Shown here piece after piece: positions 29,130 through 37,647 of a DNA stretch of 64,000 nt; the first letter of the stretch is position 1; every line of letters begins with the position of its first letter. Both the position numbers and the translations under genes were made by a program. The notes under the pieces are model-generated. The model was not told the DNA's origin, did no database searches, and saw only the letters and a list, made by a program, of their open reading frames with translations. The stretch is from Phenylobacterium sp. (GTDB taxonomy: Bacteria > Pseudomonadota > Alphaproteobacteria > Caulobacterales > Caulobacteraceae). Location: assembly GCF_004799515.1 (NCBI RefSeq), contig NZ_SSMX01000021.1:1-64000 (forward strand), written 5' to 3'.

Positions 29130-30782
29130 TCAGGCGGACTCATGCAGCCAGCCGCGGATGATCGCGACGGACTCATCGGGGTGCTTGTCGACGAACTCGG
29201 CGACGCGCTTGACGGAGCTGGCCTTCACCTGGCCCTCGATGCGGGCGATGTCGATCTTCTGCTCCAGGCCCTCGTTGACCGGGGCGGGCAGGGCCATCTG
29301 CTGGCCGGTGACCGGATCGACGCTGATCTGCATCGGCTGGCCGTCGGGGCTGGTGACGATGCGGGTCGCGCCGCCGCCGGCCAGGGCCAGCGGATTGCCG
29401 CCGCCGCCCGTCGCGCCCTTCAGGAGCGGGCGCACGATGAACAGCATCATCAGGATCGCGACGATGGCCATCACGCCCAGTTCGGCGGCGCGCATGATGT
29501 CGTTCTTGTCGAAGCCCATCAGCGGGTTGGCGGCGGTGACGCCCTCGGCGTCATCGGCGGTGGGGAACTTGACGTTGACCACGGTCACCTGGTCGCCGCG
29601 GTCCTTGTCGTAGCCGACGGCGGTCTGCACCAGGGACTGGATCTGGGCCATCTCAGCGGCCGAGCGGGCGGAGTAGGCGCCGGGCTTGCCGGTCTTCTTG
29701 TCGGCCGGGCCATAGGCGCCGTCGACGGCGACCGCGACCGCGATCTTCTTCACGGCGCCAGGCTCGCGCACCTCGGTCGTGGTGGTCTTGGAGATCTCGT
29801 AGTTGGTCGTCGACTCCTGTTTGCCGCTGGCGTTGGAGGAGTCACCGCCAGGGTCGACGGACGAGCCGCCGGGGATCTTGGCCGCGGCCGAGGACTGGGT
29901 CGTGCCGCCGCTGGAGCCTTCCTTGGAGTTCTCGTCGGTGGTGCTCTCCGAGCGGACCACCTGGCCGTCCGGGTCGAAGCTTTCCTTCTGTGTGGTGATG
30001 TGGGCCAGGTCGACGTCGGCGGTGACGTTCACCCGCGCCTTGCCGGCGCCCACAACGCCTTCGACCAGGGTCTTCACCTGCTTGGCGATGCGCTGCTCGA
30101 CCTCGCTCTTGCGGCCATCGGCCTCGGCGGCCATGCCGGTGTCGCCGCCGGAGAGCGTCTTGGCGTGCTGGTCGATGACGGTGACGCGGTCGGGCTTCAG
30201 GTTGGGGACGGCGCCGGCCACCAGGTTCTGCACACCGCGCACCTGGTCGGGGCCGGGCTCGCGCCCGCCGACGCCCAGGGTGACGGAGGCCGACGGCTGC
30301 TCGGCGTCGTCCTCGAACAACTGACGCTTGGGCAGCACCAGGTGGACGCGCACGGAGGTGATGCCGTCCAGGCCGCGGATGGTGCGGCCGAGCTCGCCTT
30401 CCAGGGCGCGCTGGCGGTTCAGCTGCTGGACGAAGTCCGTCTGGCCCATGGCCGAGGAGTTGTCGAAGATCTCGTAGCCGACCGAGCCCGCGGTCGGCAG
30501 GCCCTTGGACGAGAGCATCAGGCGGGTGGAGGCGACCTGGTCGCGGTTGACCAGGATGGTCGAGCCGTCGCCCTTGACCTCGTACTTGATGCCGCCCTGG
30601 TCGAGGGCCTGGGTGATGGTCCCGGCTTCCTTCAGGTCGAGGTTGGAATAGAGCAGGGCCTTGGGCTGGCCCAGGCCCATGGTCACGGCGAACAGGGCCG
30701 CGGCCACGCCGGCGCCGATGCCGAGGATGGCGGCCAGGCGGCCGATCCCGAACCTCTGAAGCGCAGCCAGGATCTGGTTCAA
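29130..30782 (-). CDS. fliF: flagellar MS-ring protein FliF
   Basis: The 550-residue protein has N-terminal (about 15-35) and C-terminal (about 440-460) membrane helices and a large periplasmic part with ring-building motifs ([39 protein letters not shown]). A long Gly/Ser-rich insert follows the ring-building domains. The C-terminal cytoplasmic tail binds FliG. It leads the operon fliF-fliG-flbE-fliN-flbD-flhA. In Caulobacter this operon is CtrA-activated and FlbD-repressed; inverted repeats upstream may be the operator. Confidence 0.96.
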   Translation of the reverse strand: MNQILAALQRFGIGRLAAILGIGAGVAAALFAVTMGLGQPKALLYSNLDLKEAGTITQALDQGGIKYEVKGDGSTILVNRDQVASTRLMLSSKGLPTAGSVGYEIFDNSSAMGQTDFVQQLNRQRALEGELGRTIRGLDGITSVRVHLVLPKRQLFEDDAEQPSASVTLGVGGREPGPDQVRGVQNLVAGAVPNLKPDRVTVIDQHAKTLSGGDTGMAAEADGRKSEVEQRIAKQVKTLVEGVVGAGKARVNVTADVDLAHITTQKESFDPDGQVVRSESTTDENSKEGSSGGTTQSSAAAKIPGGSSVDPGGDSSNASGKQESTTNYEISKTTTTEVREPGAVKKIAVAVAVDGAYGPADKKTGKPGAYSARSAAEMAQIQSLVQTAVGYDKDRGDQVTVVNVKFPTADDAEGVTAANPLMGFDKNDIMRAAELGVMAIVAILMMLFIVRPLLKGATGGGGNPLALAGGGATRIVTSPDGQPMQISVDPVTGQQMALPAPVNEGLEQKIDIARIEGQVKASSVKRVAEFVDKHPDESVAIIRGWLHESA

Positions 30783-30907
30783 CGCCGGCGTCCTTCCAAA
30801 ACCAATTCGCGGCCGGGCGTGCGGTTCTTGCCTAGCGCTAGGCAGGATTTACCCAGTGCTTGGTAAACGCGAGGTTTAGGCGGAGCCGTTTCGGCGGGGC
30901 TGGAGGG
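30783..30907 (-). promoter_or_regulatory. fliF operon promoter region with two palindromes
   Basis: Two dyads lie upstream of fliF: the perfect 14-bp GCCTAGCGCTAGGC (30830-30843) and the 20-bp TTTACCCAGTGCTTGGTAAA (30848-30867, arms 6 bp). In Caulobacter the fliF promoter carries a CtrA site and a FlbD (ftr) site. Neither palindrome is a clear match to those sites; which protein binds here is not established. Confidence 0.45.
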
Positions 30908-33187
30908 TCAGCCGCTCCAGGGGCTGAGCGCGCCCCAAAGGGCCAGGTCCGCCGAGAAGGCGGCGTAGATCAGCACCGTCGCCGTGAAGAAGGCTTTCCG
31001 CAGGTGCGACCAACTGTCCACCCGCCGGCCGCCGCGCCAGATGGAGGGGACGACGAGGACGGTCGTGGCGGTGAGGCCCGCGGCCACCAGGGCGCAGGCC
31101 GAGGCGGTGATCATCAGGATCCCTGGCCAACGGTACATGACCTGGGCCTGGTCGCCGCTCTTCGAGGACCAGAAGCCGAAGAGGACGAGGGCCAGGAGCC
31201 AGAGCACCGCCTGGATGTTCTGCACCAGGCTGGCGCGGCTCTGGATCTGGTTCTCGCGGAACTCCCGGCGGTTGCGGGCCGCGACGCCGGCCAGGGTCGC
31301 GACGGCGGCGGCGGCGGTGAAGGCGGCCAGCAGGGCCAGCATCCGCGGCTCGCGCCAGATGGGCGCGCGGATGAAGGCCTGGGTGCCGTTGGCGACGTGG
31401 AAGGCCCGGGCGCGGCCGTCGGCCAGGTCGAAGGCGATGCGCTCGGCGCCCTGGGTGCGGATGAAGCGGCCCTCGGCGGGATCGCCCTCCGGCGCCCAGG
31501 CGGCCATGCCGGAGCTGTCGCTGGTCACCAGATGGCCGTCGCGGCTGACGTCGACGCTGGCTCCGCCCTGCAGGGCGTCCACGAAGCCCTCGAGCCCCGA
31601 ATAGGTCCGCCGAGTGGTCAGGTAGTAGCCGGCGTAGTCGCTTCGCCGTTGGGCGAGGTCGGGCGAGCCGGGGCGCGGGAACAGGTCGGGCGCGGCGTAG
31701 AAGCGCTGCACGATCCGCTCCGGCAGGCGGTTCACCAGCGACCGCCCGGTGTCGGTGTTGGTGGAGACGAAAATCCCCAGGTTCAGGTCGGGGACCACCA
31801 CCATGTTGGAGAAGAAGGACAGCGTCGCCCCGCCGTGACCGTAGCCGCGGTGGCCGCCGGGCAGGTCGAAGACCATGAAGCCGTGCGCCCAGCCGTTGAT
31901 CCCGATCGGCGTCTGGCGCAGCGGCGTGCGGAAGGCTTGCGCGGTCGTCGGGCCATAGACGGTGACGCCGCTGAGCTGTCCGCCGCCCAGTTGCATCAGC
32001 ATGTAGCGGGCCATGTCGCCGGCGGTGGACGACCCGGCGCCGGCCGGCGCGATCTGCTCGATGAACTCATAGTCGCGGCGCTGGAAGCCGCCCGGCGTCC
32101 AGCGGTAGCCGTCGGAGACGTCCGCCGCCAGGGCGGGGCTCATGGGCGCCGGCAGGCCCGCCTTCGGATCGTGCGGCTCGCGGAAGGTGGTGTGGGCCAT
32201 GCCCAGCGGGTTGATGATCTCATCTTCGACCAGCCGTTCGTAGGGCTTGCCGGCGACATAGCTCGCCGCTTCGCCGGCCAGGGCCGCGCCGTAGTTGGAG
32301 TAGGACGAGACCACGCCCGGCGCATGCACCCGCTTGGGCCGCTCCTGGCGCAGGTAGAGGTCGAGCGGCCGCACCCGGTCGAACTTGCGTTCGAAGAGCT
32401 GGCCCAGCGCCCGGTCCTCGAAGCCCGCCGAATGGTCCATCAGGTTGGCGACCCGCACCGGCTGGTCGTAGCCCTGGTCCTTCACCTGCGCCTTTTCCGG
32501 CAGGTAGAGGTTCACGGGCTGGTTCAGGCGCAGGCGGCCGGCCTCGACCTCCTTCATCACCGCGATCCAGGTGAAGGTCTTGGAGATCGAGCCCACGCGG
32601 AACAGGGTGCGGTCCGGGTCGACCGGCCGCTGCGGGTTGAGGTTGGAAAAGCCGTAGCCCTTCTTGAGCAGCACCTGGCCATTCTGCACCACCGAGACCG
32701 TGGCGCCGGCGATGTGCTCGCGGGCCATGGCGTCGTTCATCACCCCGTCGACGAAGGCTTCCAGCTCGGCGGCCGGCAGGGGCTGGCCCGGCGCGAGGCG
32801 GGCGCTGGGCGCTGGCGGCCCAGGCGGCGGCGCGGCGGGCGGGGATGCCACTGGCGCGGGCGGCGGCGCGGCGTCCGGCTGGGCGGCGTCGACGTCGGGC
32901 GCCGGAGCAGAGATGACCGGCTTCGGGGCCGCAGCGGCTGGAGGCGCGGGCTTGGGCGTCGTGGGCGGCGGCTTGGGACTGCCGGCGCTCGCCTGGGCAT
33001 CCGCCGGTTTAGGTTTCGGCTTGGCGGGCTTGGCGTTCAGCTTGGCGTAGGGGATCGGCCGTTTGGGCAGGGCGGGCGCGTCGGCCTGATGCGCCGGTTT
33101 GGCCGTGTCATCCTGGGCAAGCGCAATCGTCTGCGGAAGGAGCAGCAGCGCCAGGGCGGCGGCGGCGAAGACGGCGGATCGGATCAA
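30908..33187 (-). CDS. secreted/membrane serine hydrolase, beta-lactamase family (class C-like)
   Basis: The 759-residue protein has a signal peptide (VFAAAALALLLLPQTIALA), a Pro/Ala/Lys-rich linker (about 30-140), a beta-lactamase-like domain with SISK (S-x-x-K), YSNYGAAL (Y-x-N) and HGGATLSF, then a long region ending in about four membrane helices. The family includes penicillin-binding esterases and D-aminopeptidase-like enzymes. The first codon is TTG and has no obvious ribosome-binding site, so the start is uncertain. The catalytic domain is expected on the outer face of the membrane. Confidence 0.8.
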   Translation of the reverse strand: MIRSAVFAAAALALLLLPQTIALAQDDTAKPAHQADAPALPKRPIPYAKLNAKPAKPKPKPADAQASAGSPKPPPTTPKPAPPAAAAPKPVISAPAPDVDAAQPDAAPPPAPVASPPAAPPPGPPAPSARLAPGQPLPAAELEAFVDGVMNDAMAREHIAGATVSVVQNGQVLLKKGYGFSNLNPQRPVDPDRTLFRVGSISKTFTWIAVMKEVEAGRLRLNQPVNLYLPEKAQVKDQGYDQPVRVANLMDHSAGFEDRALGQLFERKFDRVRPLDLYLRQERPKRVHAPGVVSSYSNYGAALAGEAASYVAGKPYERLVEDEIINPLGMAHTTFREPHDPKAGLPAPMSPALAADVSDGYRWTPGGFQRRDYEFIEQIAPAGAGSSTAGDMARYMLMQLGGGQLSGVTVYGPTTAQAFRTPLRQTPIGINGWAHGFMVFDLPGGHRGYGHGGATLSFFSNMVVVPDLNLGIFVSTNTDTGRSLVNRLPERIVQRFYAAPDLFPRPGSPDLAQRRSDYAGYYLTTRRTYSGLEGFVDALQGGASVDVSRDGHLVTSDSSGMAAWAPEGDPAEGRFIRTQGAERIAFDLADGRARAFHVANGTQAFIRAPIWREPRMLALLAAFTAAAAVATLAGVAARNRREFRENQIQSRASLVQNIQAVLWLLALVLFGFWSSKSGDQAQVMYRWPGILMITASACALVAAGLTATTVLVVPSIWRGGRRVDSWSHLRKAFFTATVLIYAAFSADLALWGALSPWSG

Positions 33188-33283
33188 CAGGAAACCCAGC
33201 GGCGAGCGGAACGCTGCAACCTTGTAGGGCGCCCTGCCGAGTCATTCCAAGTGTCGCTGGCCAAGCGCGGCGGAGACTGACGG

Positions 33284-34069
33284 TCAGTTTCGTGGCGGCG
33301 GCGCGGCCAGGGGATAGAAGGGCAGCATCGGCCTGAGCCCCGCGCCGATGAACAGCTGCGGCTCCGAGGCGGGCTTCAGGCCCTCCCGGGTCTCCCGCGC
33401 CGCGACACAGGCCTGCGCCGCCGTCCCGAGCGCCGCGAAGTCGGGGGCGTGCGGCAGGCTCTCCAGGATGCACTGGTCGAAGTAGGGGTACTTGTCGGCC
33501 TCGCCGCAGCCGAAGGACGAGCGGTCGGGCCGCGCGGCGGTCAGCACCATGCGGTTGGAGCCGGCCAGCGGCGGGACGAAGACGCCGGAGAAGCAGGCCG
33601 AGATGATCACGACGGTCGGGCGCTTGCCGCAGGTGGTGTCGACCATGTTGGCCAGCACGCCGGGCGGCAGGAACTGCTGGTCGACCACCACGCCCATCGG
33701 CGCGCCATGCGAGCTGAAATAGATCAGGCAGCCGCCCCTGGCCTTGGCCGTCAGGTCGGAGAGCGCGTCATAGATGCCCTGCGGCGCGGACTTCTCCGGA
33801 TGGGCGTCGGGATAGCGCTCGGGGCGGACGGAGAACTGCTTGAGGTTGGCCGCGTCGAAGCCCGCGTCCTCGAAGGCCCGGATCACGTCGCGGCGGGTGT
33901 TGTCGAAGGCCTCCGACGGGCCGCCGGAGTGGGCGTGCCAGTCGCCGGCCACCACCACCCAGCTCCAGTCGGCGAAGGGCGAGGCGGCGGCCTCGGCGGT
34001 GCGGACGGCGCCGGCGGCGGCCATCAGCAGCGCGCCGATCAGCCAGGCCAGACGCGCGACCGACCGCAC
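33284..34069 (-). CDS. caspase-like peptidase C13-family protein
   Basis: The 261-residue protein has an N-terminal signal (LAWLIGALLMAAAGAV) and a caspase-fold core: WVVVAGDWHAHSGGPSEAFDNTRRDVIRAFEDAGF, catalytic-type histidine in IYFSSHGAPMG, and cysteine in VIISACFSGVFVPPLAG. The pattern matches legumain/GPI8-like C13 peptidases found in proteobacteria. It is probably periplasmic; the target is unknown. GTG is the start, 3 bp after the stop of the upstream thioesterase gene, which suggests an operon with that gene and sspB. Confidence 0.78.
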   Translation of the reverse strand: MRSVARLAWLIGALLMAAAGAVRTAEAAASPFADWSWVVVAGDWHAHSGGPSEAFDNTRRDVIRAFEDAGFDAANLKQFSVRPERYPDAHPEKSAPQGIYDALSDLTAKARGGCLIYFSSHGAPMGVVVDQQFLPPGVLANMVDTTCGKRPTVVIISACFSGVFVPPLAGSNRMVLTAARPDRSSFGCGEADKYPYFDQCILESLPHAPDFAALGTAAQACVAARETREGLKPASEPQLFIGAGLRPMLPFYPLAAPPPRN

Positions 34070-34072
34070 GGC

Positions 34073-34543
34073 TTACTTCTTGTAGGTCTGGAACGGCGTC
34101 GGGATGGCCGTGCCTGTGGCCTTGGCCAGGAGCCGGCCCTCCGCGTCGTAGAGCTCGCCCTCGGTGAAGGCCACCTGGCGGCCCCACTTGGCCACCCGGC
34201 CGACGCCGCGCAGCTTCCCCGGCAGGCCGGGGCGGAAGAAGCTGGTCTTCATCTCCAGGGTGGGCGCGACGGCGGTCATGCCCGAGGCCACCATGCAGGC
34301 CACGCTCATGCACTCGTCCAGCATGGCGCAGATGTAGCCGCCCTGGATCTGCTTCATCGGATTGAGCAGGAACTCGGCCCGGGCCTCGAACTCCACCTCG
34401 ACGGTCTTGGTCGCCTGGCTCACCGACAGCATCCTGAAGCCCAGGGTCTGGGAGCCGGTGGGCGGGTTCTTGGCGTTCAGGAACCGCTGCAGGATGGCGT
34501 CGTCGGTCAGGCTCACGGGCTCAGCGGCGGCGACATCATCCAT
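34073..34543 (-). CDS. PaaI-type hotdog thioesterase
   Basis: The 156-residue protein has the hotdog signature QIQGGYICAMLDECMSVACMV and a sheet region VAPTLEMKTSFFRPGLPGKLRGVGRV, as in PaaI/YbgC-like acyl-CoA thioesterases. Its substrate is unknown. The start at 34543 lies 11 bp after the sspB stop; the longer track ORF reads through sspB in another frame and is a shadow. Together with sspB and the C13 peptidase it forms a close minus-strand run. Confidence 0.8.
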   Translation of the reverse strand: MDDVAAAEPVSLTDDAILQRFLNAKNPPTGSQTLGFRMLSVSQATKTVEVEFEARAEFLLNPMKQIQGGYICAMLDECMSVACMVASGMTAVAPTLEMKTSFFRPGLPGKLRGVGRVAKWGRQVAFTEGELYDAEGRLLAKATGTAIPTPFQTYKK

Positions 34544-34554
34544 CGGCGGCAGGC

Positions 34555-35046
34555 TCACTTCTTCCGGAATTGGTCCAGGGAGACGATCTTGGCCTCGCCG
34601 TCGCCGCCGCCTTCGGGCGGTTCGCGGTCGGTCTCGTCGGCCGGGTCGGGCTCCGGCGTCCTGGCCTCGGCGGCCGGCGGCTCGAACTGCAGCAGGAACT
34701 GCACGCTCGGATCGTAGAAACGGGTCACCGCGGCGTAGGGCACCGACAGCCGCTTGGGCTGGCCGCCGAACTGCAGGGTCACCGAGAAGAAGGTCTCGCC
34801 CGGCGCCAGGTCCCAGTACTGGTGCTGCAGGACGATGGTCATCTCGTCCGGGTACTTGCCCAGAAGGTCGATCGGGCCGGAGACGCCCGGGGCGTCGGTC
34901 TTGAAGGTGATGTAGAAATGGTGCGCGCCGGGCAGGCCCTCGGGCGCGGCCGCCCGCTTCAGCGCCGTCTTCACGACCCCGCGCAGGGCGTCCTGGGCCA
35001 TGGCCTCGTAGCGCATCAAGTCCTGGGCCGGCGGGTCCTGGGCCAT
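34555..35046 (-). CDS. sspB: ClpXP adaptor SspB (alphaproteobacterial type)
   Basis: The 163-residue adaptor has a substrate-binding domain (ALKRAAAPEGLPGAHHFYITFKTDAPGVSGP, YPDEMTIVLQHQYWDL, FGGQPKRLSVPYAAVTRFYDPSVQF), an acidic linker, and a C-terminal ClpX-docking tail (KIVSLDQFRKK). In Caulobacter this protein grips ssrA-tagged proteins at the ANDNF part of the tag and hands them to ClpXP. It lies next to the ssrA gene whose RNA writes that tag. Confidence 0.92.
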   Translation of the reverse strand: MAQDPPAQDLMRYEAMAQDALRGVVKTALKRAAAPEGLPGAHHFYITFKTDAPGVSGPIDLLGKYPDEMTIVLQHQYWDLAPGETFFSVTLQFGGQPKRLSVPYAAVTRFYDPSVQFLLQFEPPAAEARTPEPDPADETDREPPEGGGDGEAKIVSLDQFRKK

Positions 35047-35130
35047 GGGGTCTCCAACGAACAGGGCGCGAACGTAACGCCTGGACCGCCGGGCGCAAAG
35101 CGCTTGATGCAGGGCCGCGATGGGGAAAGT

Positions 35131-35158
35131 GGGAGGCTTCTGTTGGCAGGCGCCTCCC
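35131..35158 (-). terminator. hairpin downstream of ssrA
   Basis: A perfect 7-bp stem (GGGAGGC with GCCTCCC) and a 14-nt loop follow the tmRNA coding piece; on the minus strand ACTTTCCCC comes next. The T-run is weak, so it may be a processing or rho-assisted end. Confidence 0.5.
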
Positions 35159-35164
35159 GGGCCC

Positions 35165-35450
35165 CGCCTAAGGATCTGAACCCCTAGGACTTAGGTGAGA
35201 CTAGTCGCACCGCTTACGCGGCGAGACGGATGTCTCCAGCGAAGTTATCGTTCGCAGTTAGTTTAAAACCCGGAACGGTGGGTCAGGCCGAGAGAAAGCA
35301 ACACCTTTAGACGTCTGTCGATGCTGATCGGCCCCATACCGTCTGGCGATAACCCAGGCTGGAAAATGGTGGAGCCGCCGGGAATCGCACCCGGGTCCAG
35401 TCCGCTTATTACGTGCGCGTTTATCTCCATAGACAGGGCGAACCCTGACC
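35165..35450 (-). ncRNA. ssrA: tmRNA, circularly permuted two-piece ssrA gene
   Basis: On the minus strand the acceptor piece comes first: its T-arm GGACCCGGGTGCGATTCC and the end CGGCTCCACCA finish at 35367. After a 31-nt spacer the coding piece starts at 35335 with GGGGCCGATC; its first seven bases pair with CGGCTCC of the acceptor (one G-U). The tag reading frame is 35255-35214 and reads ANDNFAGDIRLAA then TAA. A CCTAAG/CTTAGG hairpin (35167-35195) closes the coding RNA. A candidate -10 (TATATT, 35461-35456) sets the 5' end. tmRNA rescues stalled ribosomes. Confidence 0.9.
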
Positions 35451-35616
35451 CGTGCAATATAGACCGGAAGGGTTCAAAAAAGAAGAAGCGTCCGTTCGCG
35501 AAGCGTGGACGGCGGGGCGTTTTCCGCCAATCGCCGCCGTGGCTTCGTGAGCGGCCTGGGGCGGCGAGGAGCGCGGCGATAGGGTTGCAGGCATAAGATT
35601 TTACTGGAGAAATTCG

Positions 35617-36216
35617 ATGAAAGACCTGCTCTTCGCCATCCGGCCGCTGGTGTCGGACTTCTTCCCCACCATCGTGTTCGCGATCCTGATGGCCCTGCAC
35701 GTGGATGTGCGCCTGGCCACCGGAGTGGCGCTGTTGATCGGGGTCGGCCAGGTGATCTTCCAGAAGGCGACCCATCGGCCGGTGGAGCTTCTTCAGTGGG
35801 CCTCGCTGGGTCTGGTGATCGTGTTCGGCAGCGTCGCTATGGCCACCAACGACCCGCGCTTCCTGATGATCAAGCCCAGCATCATCTACCTCGCCATCGG
35901 CGCGGTGATGCTGCGCCGCGGCTGGATGCTGCGCTACCTGCCGGCGGATGCGGTGGAGCTGGTCAGCGACCTGCAGATCCGCTGGGGCTACGCCTGGTCG
36001 GCGTTGATGTTCGCCACCGGGATCGCCAACGGCGTGATCGCCTGGAAGGCGCCCGCCTACTGGCCCGCCTTCATCGCCATCGTCCCGCTGGCCTCGAAGA
36101 TCGCCCTGTTCGCCGTGCACTTCGGCAGCGTCCGCTACATCGGCTACCGCCGCCACGCCCGCCTCCAGCAGGAAGCGGCGGCGGAGGCGTCGATCGGGGA
36201 AGCCCAGGCCGCCTAG
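35617..36216 (+). CDS. yciB: YciB/IspZ-family inner-membrane protein
   Basis: The 199-residue protein has about five membrane helices and the family opening LLFAIRPLVSDFFPTIVF, with FQKATHRPVELLQWASLGLVIVFGS and FLMIKPSIIYLAIGAVMLRRGWMLRYLP in the middle. The family is associated with septation and envelope integrity in gamma-proteobacteria and is also called septation protein A. The exact role here is unknown. Its stop overlaps the convergent ilvH stop by 4 bp. Confidence 0.85.
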   Translation: MKDLLFAIRPLVSDFFPTIVFAILMALHVDVRLATGVALLIGVGQVIFQKATHRPVELLQWASLGLVIVFGSVAMATNDPRFLMIKPSIIYLAIGAVMLRRGWMLRYLPADAVELVSDLQIRWGYAWSALMFATGIANGVIAWKAPAYWPAFIAIVPLASKIALFAVHFGSVRYIGYRRHARLQQEAAAEASIGEAQAA

Positions 36217-36761
36217 AACACCTCGACGCCGCGCTGGATGGAGAGCACCCCGGTGCGGGAGATCTCCACCAGCCCGAGCGGGCGCATCAGGTCGGCGAAC
36301 TTGTCGATCTTCGACGGCGCGCCGGTCAGCTCGAAGACGAAGCTCTCGTGGGTGGTGTCGATCACCTTGGCGCGGAAGATGTCGGCGACACGCAGGGCCT
36401 CGACCCGCTCGGGGCCCGAGCCGCGCACCTTCACCAGCGCCAGCTCGCGCTCCAGGCCATTGGGATCGCGGGTCACGTCCTGCACGTGGCGGGTCGAGAC
36501 CATCTTGGTCAGCTGGGCCTCGATCTGGCCCAGCACATGCGGGGTGCCGCGGGTGACAATGGTGACGCGGCTGGTGTGCGCGTTGTGGTCGGTCTCGGCG
36601 ACCGTCAGGCTCTCGATGTTGTAGCCGCGCGCCGCGAACAGCCCGACCAGCCGGTGCAGCACGCCCGGCTCGTTGTCCACCAGGACGGCGAAGGTGGCCA
36701 GGTTCTCGGCCTCCTCAGTGCGGGCGAGGTCGTAGACGGAGGCGGGCTGGGCGTCGGTCAT
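36213..36761 (-). CDS. ilvH: acetolactate synthase small (regulatory) subunit
   Basis: The 182-residue subunit has an ACT domain (LATFAVLVDNEPGVLHRLVGLFAARGYNIESLTVAETD) that binds valine or another branched-chain amino acid, and a C-terminal half (VSTRHVQDVTRD, FVFELTGAPSKIDKFADLMRPLGLVEISRTG). It activates and feedback-regulates the large subunit IlvB. The start at 36761 is preceded by AAAGG. It lies 1.35 kb from ilvB on the same strand with three unrelated genes between, which is unusual. Confidence 0.94.
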   Translation of the reverse strand: MTDAQPASVYDLARTEEAENLATFAVLVDNEPGVLHRLVGLFAARGYNIESLTVAETDHNAHTSRVTIVTRGTPHVLGQIEAQLTKMVSTRHVQDVTRDPNGLERELALVKVRGSGPERVEALRVADIFRAKVIDTTHESFVFELTGAPSKIDKFADLMRPLGLVEISRTGVLSIQRGVEVF

Positions 36762-36901
36762 GGGGGGCCTTTCGTGGCGGGCCTTATAGCCTCGCCCGCG
36801 CCGCTGCTGCCAGCACGCTGTCACGATGAGGGTCCAGAAGGGGCGATGTCGCAGCCGCGCCCACCGGCGCGTCTTCCAGGCGGGACAACAAGGAGATCGT
36901 C

Positions 36902-37270
36902 ATGACCACCACCCTCGATATCGCCAATGACCTCGTCGCGCTCTGCAAGGCCGGCAAGTTCGCCGAATGCGGCGAGAAGTACTGGGCCCCGGACGTGATC
37001 AGCGTCGAGGCCGGCGCGCCTCCCGGCGGCGATCCGGTCAGCCGCGGCCTCAGCGAGGTGCGCGGGAAGGGCCAGTGGTGGGCCGCCAACCACGAGGTCC
37101 ACAGCGTCGAGGTCGAAGGCCCCTACGCCAACGGCGACCAGTTCGTGGTCCGCTTCAAGATGGAGGTCACGCCCAAGGCCAGCGGCCAGCGCATGACCAT
37201 GGACGAGATGGCCGTCTACACGCTGAAGGACGGCAAGATCGCCGAGGAGCGGTTCTTCTACAACATGTAG
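36902..37270 (+). CDS. SnoaL-like/NTF2-fold protein
   Basis: The 122-residue protein begins TLDIANDLVALCKAGKFAECGEKYWAPDVISVEAG and has the curved-sheet pattern of SnoaL-like proteins (FVVRFKMEVTPKASGQRMTMDEMAVYTLKDGKIAEERFFY). Members bind or isomerise small molecules or serve as scaffold domains. No catalytic set can be named. AAGGAG lies about 8 bp before the ATG. It is divergent from ilvH. Confidence 0.75.
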   Translation: MTTTLDIANDLVALCKAGKFAECGEKYWAPDVISVEAGAPPGGDPVSRGLSEVRGKGQWWAANHEVHSVEVEGPYANGDQFVVRFKMEVTPKASGQRMTMDEMAVYTLKDGKIAEERFFYNM

Positions 37271-37335
37271 CTTTCGCGGGGTCCGTGAGCAGGCCTCGCT
37301 TGCGCGGCGGCGGCTGGGCGCCGACATTGGCGGCC

Positions 37336-37647
37336 ATGTCGTCGTTCCGCATGCCCCAGAGCCTGAATGCCCGCCTCGGCGTCGAGACCGGCGAGACAGT
37401 GCTGCGCCACGAGATCATCCAGGAGCAGGCCGCCTCCCTGGCGCGCATGGGAGAGAAGACGGAAAAGGCGCTGGCGGCCCTGCGCAACCATCAGGGCGAG
37501 GGCCGCGCCGAGGTGCTGAAGGCCGCCGCCGACACGGTCTGGTGCTTCCTGGTGCAGCGCGAGGTCATGGGCCTGCGCGACCGCGCCCGGGTGGTGGCCG
37601 ACTACGACATCCCCAAGGAGGTGATGGTGCGGCTGGGCGCGCGCTAG
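37336..37647 (+). CDS. small conserved protein of unknown function
   Basis: The 103-residue protein (SSFRMPQSLNARLGVETGETVLRHEI...) is mostly helical with a conserved-looking core TVWCFLVQREVMGLRDRARVVADYDIP. It resembles a family of about 100 residues in alphaproteobacteria, but no function is recognised. The ATG at 37336 was chosen inside a longer track ORF whose 5' part runs through the SnoaL-like gene in another frame. Its stop overlaps the ybaK stop by 4 bp, convergently. Confidence 0.6.
   Translation: MSSFRMPQSLNARLGVETGETVLRHEIIQEQAASLARMGEKTEKALAALRNHQGEGRAEVLKAAADTVWCFLVQREVMGLRDRARVVADYDIPKEVMVRLGAR

Noticed and set aside
35263-36156. 297-residue minus-strand ORF through the ssrA gene
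   Set aside because: Its C-terminal half reads the tmRNA acceptor and coding pieces; the rest is antisense to yciB.
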